DNA of 64,000 bases from Corynebacterium timonense (GCF_900105305.1 NZ_LT629765.1:2108001-2172000), one strand, 5' to 3'; shown: positions 25,707 to 35,056, counted from the first letter of the stretch. The notes: a model not told the origin generated them from the letters alone. Program-made: numbers and translations.

Positions 25707-27809
25707 CTAGCTGCTGAGCTTGCCGATGCCGCCTGGGAACATTCCACCGAGGAACTGGCTCAACACACCGAACGCGGCCGCCACCCCTCCGAGAGCGCCC
25801 AAAATGCCCAAGATGATTGCCCATACCGGCGTCTCGGAGCGGGAGCTGTCGTCAGGCTGCTTGCTGTCGTCAGGCTGCTTGCTGTCGTCAGGCTGCTTGC
25901 CGTCGTCCTCTGCTGCGCCATCATCCGGCAGCGTTGGTGGCTCCCGGCCCTCGTCATAGGTGGGCGGCACGAAACGGGGGTCGTAGACCTTGCGCAGGAT
26001 GTAGCGTTCTGCGCTTTCACCGAAGGAATCATCGTAGGAGGGCACGTAGAACGTTTTCTCGTCAAGCTGCAGGATGCTGCCGTGGAGGAATTCGTTTGTC
26101 TTTGCACCGTGCGGGACGGCGATGTCATCGTCGCCAGCCCTCTTAAACGTGGTTGCGTCGAGGGTCTTGAGCTTGCCGTCGGTGGCGTCGAGAGCAAGCA
26201 ACGTTCCGTTCTCGGTGAGGACTGCGTTACCCCACGTCATCACGTCGGAGACTCGTCCGTTGACCGCATCCAGAGAGTGGGGCGAACTCCCGTTGAGGCG
26301 GGTGACCTTGCCGTTGTCGTAGCGGAAGGACTGCGCGAATGCATAGTCGGCACTCTTGTTGCTGCTGTAGCGTACGATGGTCTCGCCGTTGGTGCGAGCC
26401 TCTGTGATCTTTAGACCTGCCGTCGCGCTGCCGGTGTCCGGGAGCAGGCGGGCGGGCGCGTCGGTGCTGCCCGGGTTGAGGGCAACCATAAAGCCGTAAA
26501 ACTTCGTGGGCTCGCCCCCATCATCCATCATTCCGCTACTGTCGTTCGCGTTCAGGATGAAAGAGCCGTCCTTCATGGGCAGAAGGTGGTTCTTGAACGG
26601 ATGGAAGTTGAGGTACCCGCCGTAGGGGGTTTCCAGCTCTGTGATGCCGTGCGGCGCACCGAGCTCCTGCTGAGACGGCAGGTTGACTGGGGTGATCGCT
26701 CCGGCGTTGACCACGGCAAGCTGTTTCGTCGTCACCGCGACAACCTGCTTTGACCACGGGTTGTACCCCAACGCCGTGACGGTGTCGGGGAAGGTGTGGA
26801 CGGCGGTCGGCTCGCCGAAGCCGGTCTTCGTGTCCACGTGCACCTTGTACAGCGTCTTTGTGTTGTCGTCGGCAGGCCCGCGGCCTCCGGCGGGGGCGTC
26901 CCTGACCATGTAGTAGAGGTCCTGCTTGTCTTCGTCGAAGGCGACCGCGCCGTAGCCGTTGAGCATGGCGTGCATGTGGTGAAGCTCGTTGAGGTCGCGG
27001 TCGAGCAGCGCAAAGCCCGCCTTTTCCAGTGGGGTGAAGCGGGCGTCGGCTGTTGCGACGAGGACGTGGCCATTGACCTTAAACAGTTCGCGGCGGTGCT
27101 CGTAGATGGCGCCGTTGTCGAACTTTTGAGTGGACACGGCGTAGGAAGCCGTATCCTTCGACAGGCGCTTGTAGTCATCGAGTCCGCTCTTATCAAAGCT
27201 GAACGTGAGCGAGTCCAACCCCGCGCCAAGGGGGTAGAACTCGGAGAACATCTGGTAGCCCTCGCGGGTCAGGGTCGCCGGTATTTCCGACCACGTGACG
27301 GTGTTTCCGTTTTCAATGAAGTCAGCATTAGCTGTGTAGAGCTGCGCGATCGGACGAGCGGAATCGTTTCCAGGATTGGTGTAAACGTGGCCGCTGGGGT
27401 ATTGCCGCGAGGAGACTGTGGCGTAGACGTAGGAGCCGTCGGGGCTAAGGACAATGCGCAGGTTCTCAATCTTGAGGTCGAGCGCACAATTGTTCAGGGT
27501 TCCTTTGTCGCAGTACTTCAGGTAGTGCACGCCTCCGGTGAAGGTGGCCTCGAAGCGCTCCGTGGCCTTGTCGTAGGTGGTTGTGTCCAGGGCGAAATCG
27601 AATCGGTTCTTCTGCTCGTTTGTAGTGGCACCGCCGAGCATGTGGGTCGGGCCCTTGGAGTAGTTGTTGAAGGAGGCCCGCACACCCCAACTCAGCGAGA
27701 GCGGCCTTTCCACTGCCGCCGCGACCGGGCTGAGCACTGGGTTAAGCGGGGACAGCGTGAGGCAGACGGCGAGGGCGATCGCGCCGCGACGTTTATATGC
27801 GATTTTCAT
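25707..27809 (-). CDS. HtaA-domain cell-surface haem-binding protein
   Basis: Secreted protein of about 700 residues. A signal peptide ends near residue 33. It is followed by an HtaA conserved region (LSLSWGVRASFNNYSKG... LKIENLRIVLSPDGSYVYATVSS), the haem-binding module of corynebacterial HtaA/ChtA proteins. The middle region resembles a beta-propeller-like repeat with dipeptides typical of surface proteins. An acidic linker with three KQPDDS repeats leads to a single C-terminal membrane helix, so it is anchored without a sortase motif. ATG 27809 has GGAG 5 nt upstream. A DtxR-like box at 27858-27876 predicts iron repression. It probably captures haem from host haemoproteins. Confidence 0.82.
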   Translation of the reverse strand: MKIAYKRRGAIALAVCLTLSPLNPVLSPVAAAVERPLSLSWGVRASFNNYSKGPTHMLGGATTNEQKNRFDFALDTTTYDKATERFEATFTGGVHYLKYCDKGTLNNCALDLKIENLRIVLSPDGSYVYATVSSRQYPSGHVYTNPGNDSARPIAQLYTANADFIENGNTVTWSEIPATLTREGYQMFSEFYPLGAGLDSLTFSFDKSGLDDYKRLSKDTASYAVSTQKFDNGAIYEHRRELFKVNGHVLVATADARFTPLEKAGFALLDRDLNELHHMHAMLNGYGAVAFDEDKQDLYYMVRDAPAGGRGPADDNTKTLYKVHVDTKTGFGEPTAVHTFPDTVTALGYNPWSKQVVAVTTKQLAVVNAGAITPVNLPSQQELGAPHGITELETPYGGYLNFHPFKNHLLPMKDGSFILNANDSSGMMDDGGEPTKFYGFMVALNPGSTDAPARLLPDTGSATAGLKITEARTNGETIVRYSSNKSADYAFAQSFRYDNGKVTRLNGSSPHSLDAVNGRVSDVMTWGNAVLTENGTLLALDATDGKLKTLDATTFKRAGDDDIAVPHGAKTNEFLHGSILQLDEKTFYVPSYDDSFGESAERYILRKVYDPRFVPPTYDEGREPPTLPDDGAAEDDGKQPDDSKQPDDSKQPDDSSRSETPVWAIILGILGALGGVAAAFGVLSQFLGGMFPGGIGKLSS

Positions 27810-27857
27810 TAGGCTCCGATGTGAGTCTGACAAACAAGGACGATAAAAGTTTATCAG

Positions 27858-27876
27858 TAAGTGTTGCCTTACCTAA
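27858..27876 (-). promoter_or_regulatory. DtxR-like iron box
   Basis: Read on the minus strand the site is TTAGGTAAGGCAACACTTA. It matches the corynebacterial DtxR 19-bp consensus best in its left half (TTAGGTnAGGC), with a weaker right half. It is 49 bp upstream of the HtaA-type gene, close to a possible -10 TAAACT. Iron-replete repression is predicted. Confidence 0.7.
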
Positions 27877-28155
27877 CATCGACACCCCCACGGGGGTATC
27901 TCCTTGCCGCCTTGTACAACCCAACGACAGCGATCCGTCATGGTGACGGCACCACATCGTCGGACCTTCGGCCTATGCTCTTTCGGTGTGCGGGCCGCAT
28001 CTTGCCCACGTCGCCTTTCCGCTCCTACCGCACTGGACTAGGCAGCACATGGTGGTGGTGAACGCGTTCCCGGGAGATGTACACGGCTGGGGGCCATCTC
28101 CGTCCGCTACTCCCCCACCGGGGCACTTCACCCTAAAACTGTTCACACGAACCTC
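27877..28155. other. Intergenic stretch without a supported gene
   Basis: About 280 bp between the haem-gene promoter and the second thpR copy. It contains a C/G-rich inverted repeat (ACCCCCACGGGGGT, 27883-27896) and a GAACGCGTTC palindrome near 28060. No reading frame with a plausible start or protein pattern is seen. It may be old mobile-element debris. Confidence 0.4.
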
Positions 28156-28695
28156 CTAGCGCAGGTAAAGCGTGTCCACAATGTCGTAGCACAGGCCACC
28201 ACCGCGCCCCTGACCCAGATGCGACTCCATCAGGTGCACCTCATCGACCCAGAACTCGGGGCCGCAATACACGGACAGCGCGCGGGAGTGATCCTCCATC
28301 AGCCACACATCCCGGGTGTGGTTGCACCGTTTGGCAACCGTAAGATGGGCCCGCTGCCGGCGCCGCTCCTCGGAATCCATAGAACAGTCCGCCATGAGCT
28401 CGCGCAGCTGGGACTTGTCCCCGCCGACTCCGATCCAGAGGGTACGACGATCAAACGCCCCCGCTCCTCTCAGGTGGAGGCGCAAGGGGCGTCGAAAAGC
28501 AGTTGCCTGCGACAGGTGATCGGTGACCGCGGCAGCATCATTGGGCTGGTTGCCGTAAAACGCCATCGTAAGGTGCCAGGTGTCCGGGTCCGTCCACCTC
28601 AGCTCGGCAGAGGAGTCCCGAATCGGGCGAAGCGCCCGGACGAGATGTTCGCGGACCTCGTCCGGCGGAAGCACGGCAGCGAAAAGGCGTCTCAT
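28156..28695 (-). CDS. thpR: RNA 2',3'-cyclic phosphodiesterase ThpR/LigT (paralogue 2)
   Basis: 179 residues with both HxT motifs (TWHLTMAF, RAHLTVAK), paralogous to the gene at 25084-25605. It is somewhat longer in the middle (CNHTRDVW). I chose ATG 28695 by alignment with paralogue 1; ATG 28707 or GTG 28713 are possible starts. It directly follows the broken reductase/CsoR gene. Whether both copies work is unknown, but all catalytic residues are intact here. Confidence 0.85.
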   Translation of the reverse strand: MRRLFAAVLPPDEVREHLVRALRPIRDSSAELRWTDPDTWHLTMAFYGNQPNDAAAVTDHLSQATAFRRPLRLHLRGAGAFDRRTLWIGVGGDKSQLRELMADCSMDSEERRRQRAHLTVAKRCNHTRDVWLMEDHSRALSVYCGPEFWVDEVHLMESHLGQGRGGGLCYDIVDTLYLR

Positions 28696-28719
28696 GACGA
28701 CGCTCATTCTCACCACGTA

Positions 28720-29590
28720 TCAGGCGAATGAGAGGAACATCTTCTCCACGTCCGCCGGGTCCATTCCCGCCGCCTCGTCCCCGTAGCAGCGCTTCATGAT
28801 CGTCGACAGGACCTGGAAGCTCGCCCGGCTCACCGCCTTGTTCGCCGCAGACAGCCGCGTGACCACGTCGGTGCACTCCCGGCCCTCCTCCATCATGCGG
28901 ATCACCGCATCGAGCTGGCCGCCCTGGCAGAACACGAGGGCTTTGGTGTGCTTGAGCTCGTCGATACGGTCGCGCAGAGAATCGAGCTCAATATTGATTG
29001 CGCCGGTGATGGTACCGTTGGCGTGCTCGCCGGGGGGTGCGGACGTCGATAAGCGTCCAGCCCTCGTCGACGTAGCGCTCGATCTCGTTGAAGGCCACGG
29101 TGCGCTCGCCGTTTTTGATGGTGTCGTTGATGAAGCCGGCCATGTTGACCGGGTCCTTCGCGGAGCCGAACTGCGGCGCGTAGGCGAGCTCGAGGTCCGC
29201 CAGGTCGGAGGCGCTCAGGCCGCCGCGCATCGCGGTGGCGATGACGTCGATTCGCTTGTCCGCGCCGTCCTCACCGATTGCCTGGGCGCCGAGGATGGCG
29301 TCCGTGTCGGTGTCGACGACGAGCTTGAGATGGATCTGGCTCGCCCGTTGCGGCCCCGCGTGCGGGCGCTCTTTTCCGCCCAGCCGACGGTGGCGACGGT
29401 GAGGCCGAACACGCCGACAACGGCGGTGCCCAGGACCTTCTTCGCCCGCGTGGTGCGGCCAGTGATCACGTCCGCGACGAGGCGGCCGTGGCGGTTCGCG
29501 GTCTGCGCCAGCGGCACGAGAGCCAACTCGCCGTCGTTGGCATGACGCTTCTCGACGACACCCCCGACCGCCCAGATATTCGGGTCCGAG
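28720..29590 (-). pseudogene. Degraded CoA-disulfide reductase (rhodanese type) fused to a CsoR/CstR-like domain
   Basis: Minus-strand remains in three reading frames. First comes NIWAVGGVVEKRHANDGELA through VLGTAVVGVFGLTVATVGWAEKSA (FAD-enzyme core). After an internal deletion and frame change it reads HLKLVVDTDTDAILGAQAIGEDGADKRIDVIATA... to the rhodanese start DVRTP. An extra base in a run of six G (29032-29037) shifts the frame to EHANGTITGAINIELDSLRDRI...ALVFCQGGQ. This continues without a break into LDAVIRMMEEGRECTDVVTRLSA...MKRCYG, a CsoR-family domain keeping both thiol cysteines. The N-terminal half of the reductase is missing. The 3' part after 29031 could still be translated as a 71-residue or longer product. 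Confidence 0.82.
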
Positions 29591-29727
29591 CCCCCAAACC
29601 CCGATTTCCAAACCCCGACAGATCGCCATCCCGCTCTGGTCACACCTTTTCTGACGGCGATGTGTCGCACTTTGAAAGTCGGACTCTGGGAGTCGCGCTC
29701 CACCCCCGCCCCGCTACCCTGACACCC

Positions 29728-31968
29728 ATGCGCCCCTTTGACCTTGACGCCATTGGAAAAGGCCTGCCGGTCAGCCGAGTTATCGGTGACCTGCCCCCGG
29801 AAGGCCCCCTAGTCGTCGAGGCCCCGCCCGGCACGGGCAAGACCACGCTGATCCCGCCGGCGATCAGTAACCTGACGGGGAAAACACTGGTCACGGCACC
29901 ACGCAGGGTGGCCGTGCGGGCGGCGGCGCGCCGTCTGAAGCAGCTGGACACCCGGCCGGAGAAGAATCGGGTCGGGTACTCGATCCGCGGGGAGCACGCG
30001 CCGGGCGAGTTAGTGGAGTTCGTCACCCCAGGCGTGCTGCTCAACCGGCTTCTCACAGACCCCGGCCTCGACGGGGTCAGCGCCGTGGTCATCGACGAGG
30101 TGCACGAGCGCCAGCTGGACACCGACCTCGTGCTCGCGATGTGCATGGAGCTGGCCGTGCTCCGGGACGACTTCTACCTTGCCGCCATGTCGGCGACCCT
30201 CGACGCGAAGGAGTTCGCCGAGCACATGGGCGCGCGCATCCTGAGCACGGAGGCGGTGACCCACCCGCTGGAGATCAGCTACGCGCCACACCCAGGCCGC
30301 GCCGAGGGTACGCGCGAGTTCTATCAGCACGTCGCCGAGCTGGCCCAGGTCAGTGACCGGCGCACGCTCGTCTTCGTGCCCGGCGCGCGAGAGGTCGACC
30401 TGGTCTGCCAGCACCTGGACAGCGCCGCCCCGCTGCACGGGCGGCTGAGCAGCAGGGAGCAGGACGAGGCGCTGAACGGCACCGCCCGCGTTGTGGTGGC
30501 CACTTCCATCGCCGAGTCCTCGCTGACCGTCCCCGGGGTCACACGCGTCGTCGACGCCGGTCTGGCGCGCGTCCCGCGCCGCGACGCCGCCCGCAACATG
30601 ACCGGTCTGGTCACCGTCTCCGCTGCGACAACGAGCGCCGACCAGCGGGCGGGCCGCGCCGGCCGCCTCGGGCCGGGCGAGGTTGTCCGCGCCTACTCGC
30701 AGGCGGACTACCGGCACTTTCCCGCCGACATCGCCCCGGAGATCACCACGAGCGACCTCACCGGTGCCGCACTGACCATGGCCGCGTGGGGCTCGCCCGA
30801 CCTGCCGCTGCTCACGCCTGCGCCGGCCCAGGCGCTCCGCGACGCCCACGACACCCTCAGGGCCCTCGGCGCCCTCGACGGGGACAACGCCATCACCGGC
30901 CTCGGCGCGACACTCGCCCGCATGCCGGTTGACCCCCGCCTCGGCGCCGCCCTCATCGAGCACGGCTCGGGGGCCGCGGCGACCGTCGCGGCGCTCGCGG
31001 AGGGGATGAGCGGCGACCTCACCACGGCCAACCCGCCGAAGCGCCAGGTGGACAGGCTGGCCCGCCTTGTCTCCCGCACCGCGCCCGTCCCCGCCGGCGA
31101 GGTCGTCGCTACGGCCTTCCCGCGGTGGGTGGCCACACGCGCCGGGGAGGACTACCTGCTGGCCAGCGGCACGCGCGCCCGCCTGGGGGTCCCGCTGGGC
31201 AACCCCGAGTGGCTCGCGGCGGCCGAGGTCCAGCTCACCCGCGGCGGCGCGATCATCCGCGCGGCCGCGCCCATCGACGTTCCCCGGCACAGGGTGACCA
31301 CGCACACGAAGGCATCGCTTATCGACGGCAGAATCCACGCCCGGAAAATCACAGCCGTCGGCGCCATCGAGCTGACCTCCACGCCGGTACGCCTCGACCC
31401 CGCAGACGCCGCCGAGGCCCTTCGAGGCGTCGGGTTCAGCGATTTCCGCCTCGACGATGCCGCGCGCGAGCTCAAGGAGCGCCTTGACTTCCTCCGCGCG
31501 CAGCTCGGCGAGCCGTGGCCGGATGTAGAGTGCGGTGATTATTCGCCCGAGGTGGCCAGGTTGGCCGAGGGGGCGTCGATACGCGAGCTCGACATGCGGG
31601 CCGCGCTCATGCGGCAGCTGCCCTGGCCCGAGGCGGGGCGCCTCGACGAGCTCGCGCCGCCGCGGTTGGAGGTGCCCAGCGGCTCTCACCCACGGGTGAG
31701 CTATGCCACTGGGCGGCCGGTCGTGCGCGTTAAGCTGCAGGAATGCTTCGGTCTGGCCGCGAGCCCGGAGGTGTGCGGGGTGCGCGTGCTGTTCCACCTG
31801 CTCTCCCCCGCCGGGCGCGAGCTCGCCGTCACCGACGACCTCCGCAGCTTCTGGGACGGGCCGTACCACGACGTGCGCAAAGAGATGCGCGGGCGCTACC
31901 CCAAGCACCCCTGGCCGGAGGACCCATGGGCGGCAACCGCCACGGCGCGCACGAAAAAACGCATGTGA
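29728..31968 (+). CDS. hrpB: DEAH-box ATP-dependent helicase HrpB
   Basis: RNA helicase-like protein of 746 residues. Motif I is APPGTGKTT, motif II is DEVH (VVIDEVHERQ), motif III is SAT, and motif VI is QRAGRAGR. These are followed by the helicase-associated and HrpB C-terminal domains. The length is slightly below the enterobacterial enzyme. The physiological RNA target is unclear. ATG 29728 is supported by TACCCT 7 nt upstream; the long open frame before it is not coding. The GH1 gene follows after 29 bp. Confidence 0.92.
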   Translation: MRPFDLDAIGKGLPVSRVIGDLPPEGPLVVEAPPGTGKTTLIPPAISNLTGKTLVTAPRRVAVRAAARRLKQLDTRPEKNRVGYSIRGEHAPGELVEFVTPGVLLNRLLTDPGLDGVSAVVIDEVHERQLDTDLVLAMCMELAVLRDDFYLAAMSATLDAKEFAEHMGARILSTEAVTHPLEISYAPHPGRAEGTREFYQHVAELAQVSDRRTLVFVPGAREVDLVCQHLDSAAPLHGRLSSREQDEALNGTARVVVATSIAESSLTVPGVTRVVDAGLARVPRRDAARNMTGLVTVSAATTSADQRAGRAGRLGPGEVVRAYSQADYRHFPADIAPEITTSDLTGAALTMAAWGSPDLPLLTPAPAQALRDAHDTLRALGALDGDNAITGLGATLARMPVDPRLGAALIEHGSGAAATVAALAEGMSGDLTTANPPKRQVDRLARLVSRTAPVPAGEVVATAFPRWVATRAGEDYLLASGTRARLGVPLGNPEWLAAAEVQLTRGGAIIRAAAPIDVPRHRVTTHTKASLIDGRIHARKITAVGAIELTSTPVRLDPADAAEALRGVGFSDFRLDDAARELKERLDFLRAQLGEPWPDVECGDYSPEVARLAEGASIRELDMRAALMRQLPWPEAGRLDELAPPRLEVPSGSHPRVSYATGRPVVRVKLQECFGLAASPEVCGVRVLFHLLSPAGRELAVTDDLRSFWDGPYHDVRKEMRGRYPKHPWPEDPWAATATARTKKRM

Positions 31969-31997
31969 GGCGCAGCCGCTCTCGCTATTCTTTTCCC

Positions 31998-33299
31998 ATG
32001 GCTAACATCCCCCTGAACGGGCTGCGCATTGGCACCGCCTCCGCGGGCCTGCAGATCGAAGGGTCCCCGCAACCCAGCAACTGGACCGAGTGGGCGGCGG
32101 CCGGCACCATCGCGGACGGCACCACCCCGGACCCCACCACTGACCACTGGCGGCGGTGGCGGGAGGACAACGAGCTCATGGAGCGCCTCGAGTACCCAAT
32201 CGCCCGCGTCGGCGTGGAGTGGTCGCGGGTGGAGCCGCGGCCCGGGGAGTTCGACGAGGAGGCCCTGGCGCGCTACGCGGAGGAGTACCGGGACCTCACA
32301 GCCAGGGGCATCGAACCGCTGGTCACCCTCCACCACTTCGGGCAGCCCCTCTGGCTCGAGCGCCGCGGCGGCTGGACCAACCCGGAGATCGTGCCGCTGT
32401 TTCTGCGCTACGTCAACCGTGTGCTCGACGCGTTGGGGGACATCGTCACCGACTGGGTGACCATCAACGAGCCCAACGTGTTCGCCACCGAGGCCTACCT
32501 CTTCGGCTCCACCCCGCCCGGCACGGGAGGCTACCGCGCCGTGCGCGCCTGCCTGCAGAACATGGCCGCGGCGCACCTTCAGGCTTACGAGCTCCTCCAC
32601 GCGCGGCTGGACAACCCCACGGTCACCTTCGCCCACCACAAGCGCGTCTTCGCCCCGGCCAACCGGGCGAACCCGGTGCACAGGGCGCTGACACCCCTCG
32701 TGGAGTACCTCTTCCAAGGGGTTGTGGAAAAAGCCTTCTATCGCGGCGTGTTCGACCGCGTCCTCGGGCGCCCGCGCAGCCTCCCCGCGGACTTCACGCC
32801 CAAGGGCGTCTACGCCGACGCCATCGCCATCAACTACTACTCGCGCACCGCGGTCAAGGGGTTCGACGACGCCACGTTCCCCGGCCGCCCCACCAACGAC
32901 CTCGGGTGGGAGATCTACCCGCGCGGCATCGCCGAGGTCTCCGCCCCGCTCGCCCGCGAGTACGGCCTGCCCATCTGGATCACCGAAAACGGCACCGCCG
33001 ACAACAGCGAATCCTTCCGCTGCGGGTTTATCCTCGACCACCTCGCGGAGCTCGCACGCCTCAACGCCGAGCCGGGCGGGGTGCGCGTGGAGCGCTACTA
33101 CCACTGGTGCTTCGTGGACAACTGGGAATGGTCCGAGGGCATGGCGCAGCACTTCGGCGTGGTGGGGCTCGACGAGAACCTCGACCGCCACGTCAAGCCC
33201 GCCGGCTACATGCTGCGCGACCTCAACCGCGCGGGGGCGATCACGCCCGAAATCGTCGAGACGTACCGCGAGGCTCCCGCGGGGGGAGTGGACCCGTGA
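31998..33299 (+). CDS. Glycoside hydrolase family 1 beta-glycosidase
   Basis: Retaining beta-glycosidase of 433 residues. The acid/base is Glu158 (TINEPN) and the nucleophile is Glu330 (ITENGT). HHFGQPLWLERRGGW is a strand-4 family marker. No signal peptide, so it acts on imported glycosides. ATG 31998 has TATTCT 6 nt upstream. The downstream MFS transporter overlaps its stop codon, which suggests uptake and hydrolysis of the same glycoside. Choice between beta-glucosidase and 6-phospho type is open. Confidence 0.9.
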   Translation: MANIPLNGLRIGTASAGLQIEGSPQPSNWTEWAAAGTIADGTTPDPTTDHWRRWREDNELMERLEYPIARVGVEWSRVEPRPGEFDEEALARYAEEYRDLTARGIEPLVTLHHFGQPLWLERRGGWTNPEIVPLFLRYVNRVLDALGDIVTDWVTINEPNVFATEAYLFGSTPPGTGGYRAVRACLQNMAAAHLQAYELLHARLDNPTVTFAHHKRVFAPANRANPVHRALTPLVEYLFQGVVEKAFYRGVFDRVLGRPRSLPADFTPKGVYADAIAINYYSRTAVKGFDDATFPGRPTNDLGWEIYPRGIAEVSAPLAREYGLPIWITENGTADNSESFRCGFILDHLAELARLNAEPGGVRVERYYHWCFVDNWEWSEGMAQHFGVVGLDENLDRHVKPAGYMLRDLNRAGAITPEIVETYREAPAGGVDP

Positions 33300-34564
33300 C
33301 CTCGACCGTCGCGGAGCGCGAGCCCAGAGCGTTCTTCCGCAAGTTCGCGGTGGCCTACTTTGGCACGTGCCTCGTGTGGGTCGCGCCCTCCCAGCTGTTG
33401 CTGGCCAACCAGATGATCGCGGTGCGCCCCGACACCTACGAGCGCGCCCTCGCGCTGCTCATGTTGTGCGGCGGAGCCACCGCCGTGGTGATGAGCCTCG
33501 TCGTCGGCGTCATCTCGGACCGTTCGCGGCTGTCCACCGCGTCTACGTGGGCGGCGCGGTGGGGCAAGCGTTTCCCGTGGGTTGTGGTGGCGGTGCCTGT
33601 GGCGTCGATAAGCATGCTGCTCATGGCGGCGACCCCCGGCTATTGGGCGCTGGTGGTGCTGTGGTGCCTGGTGCAATGCTTCGTCGCGTTTATGACGAAC
33701 AACCTGTTCACCATCACCGCCGACGTCGTGCCGCAGCGCAGGTTCGGGGCGATCTCGAGCGTGCTCGGCGTGACGTACGTGCTGGGGCTGGTGGGCGGCA
33801 CGGCGGTGGCAAGCGTCCTCGAGCTCAGTTGGGCCTACATCGTCACCGCGCTCGTGTTCCCGTGGTTGGTGCTGCAGCTGGGCTACGGCCGCGGCGCCAT
33901 CGACCCAGCCGTGAACGAATCGACGCTGGACGGGCAGGCCGAGCTCGGGGCCGTCGTCCTCGGGTCGGGCGACGCCCCGGCCGAAACCCTCCCGGCGCGC
34001 GCGTACCGCAACTACTGGACGGTCTTTGCCACGCGCTTTGTCATGCACGCCACCAATTACACCGCCCTGTTCTACCTGCTGTACTACCTGCGCGACCACA
34101 TCGGCGTCGCCGACCCCGACACGTGGGTGCTCATCCTCACCATCGTCTTCGCCGGGGTCACCATGGCCACCGCCGCGGTCTCCGGGGTGCTCTCCGACAA
34201 GCTGGAGCGGCGGCGCATTTTCCTCATCGCGGCGGCGCTGACCATGGCTCTCGCCACCGGCATGATGACCATCGCTGGCAGCATCGGCGCCGTCACCGCG
34301 GCCGCCGCCGTGCTCGGGCTCGCGTGGGGCGTGTGGTCCTCGGTCGAGCAGGCGACGATCAACGAGTCGCTGCCCTCGCGCCGCAACCGCGCCCGCGACG
34401 TGTCCGTCATGACGCTCGCCCAAGGCGTCGCCAACATGGTCGCCGGCCTCCTCGCCGCCGCCGCGCTGCAGTTTTTGGGCGGGTACCCCGGCCTCTACCA
34501 GGCCTGCGCGGCCGCCTGCGTCCTCGCGGCCGGGCTGGCGCTGTTCATCCGCTCGTCGCGCTAG
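33296..34564 (+). CDS. MFS transporter coupled to the GH1 glycosidase
   Basis: Protein of 422 residues with about twelve membrane spans and MFS loop motifs (GVISDRSR between TM2 and TM3, GVLSDKLERRR in the second half), resembling the GPH/SLC45-like sugar transporters. GTG 33296 overlaps the glycosidase stop (GTGA). It probably imports the glycoside hydrolysed by the upstream enzyme. Its TAG stop lies within a CTAG that is also the edge of an IS481 remnant, so the last codons might have been altered by that insertion. Confidence 0.85.
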   Translation: MTSTVAEREPRAFFRKFAVAYFGTCLVWVAPSQLLLANQMIAVRPDTYERALALLMLCGGATAVVMSLVVGVISDRSRLSTASTWAARWGKRFPWVVVAVPVASISMLLMAATPGYWALVVLWCLVQCFVAFMTNNLFTITADVVPQRRFGAISSVLGVTYVLGLVGGTAVASVLELSWAYIVTALVFPWLVLQLGYGRGAIDPAVNESTLDGQAELGAVVLGSGDAPAETLPARAYRNYWTVFATRFVMHATNYTALFYLLYYLRDHIGVADPDTWVLILTIVFAGVTMATAAVSGVLSDKLERRRIFLIAAALTMALATGMMTIAGSIGAVTAAAAVLGLAWGVWSSVEQATINESLPSRRNRARDVSVMTLAQGVANMVAGLLAAAALQFLGGYPGLYQACAAACVLAAGLALFIRSSR

Positions 34565-35037
34565 ATGTACTTTCCCGTGACGTTGTGAACGCGTTGTGCG
34601 GGGGTGAGGCCGTCGATGACGGTGTGGGATCGATGGTCGTTGTAGTCGTGGATAAACTCCGCGTGCGTCTGCTGCCGGGCCTTTTCGGTGCTGCAGGGGC
34701 GAATGTGGGCCGATTCCTGCTTGAGGGTGCGGTTGAACCGCTCGACCGTGCCGATAGTCTGCGGCCGGTACGCCTTGGTGTCAACATGCTTAATCGCACC
34801 CGGGGCAGCGTTGAACGCCGTGGAACGGCAGCAGGCTCCGTATATCCGTTATCACCCGGGTCACGTCGATGCCTTGCTCGGTGAAGAACTGGCAGGCACG
34901 CCGCATAAACCCGGCGGCGGTGTCTTTCTTCTCGTCGGCCAAGGTTTCCGAGTACACCAGCCCCGAATAGTCGTCGACGGCGTGATGCAGGTAGGAATAC
35001 CCGCGCCCAGCGATCCTGCGCGAAGCCTCGCCCGCGC
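34561..35037 (-). mobile_element. IS481-type remnant 1 (3' part of transposase, frameshifted)
   Basis: Minus-strand coding for the C-terminal half of an integrase-core transposase: GYSYLHHAVDDYSGLVYSETLADEKK, then after a frame break near 34840 KHVDTKAYRPQTIGTVERFNRTLKQE... ending GLTPAQRVHNVTGKYI and TAG. The HTH and first catalytic region are missing. Its terminal CTAG overlaps the stop codon of the MFS gene. Confidence 0.88.
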
Positions 35038-35056
35038 TGCTCACCGCACTGAAGAG

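Noticed and set aside
27883..27896. Terminator hairpin ACCCCCACGGGGGT
   Set aside because: The loop would be two bases and no T-tract follows, so it is not convincing as a terminator.
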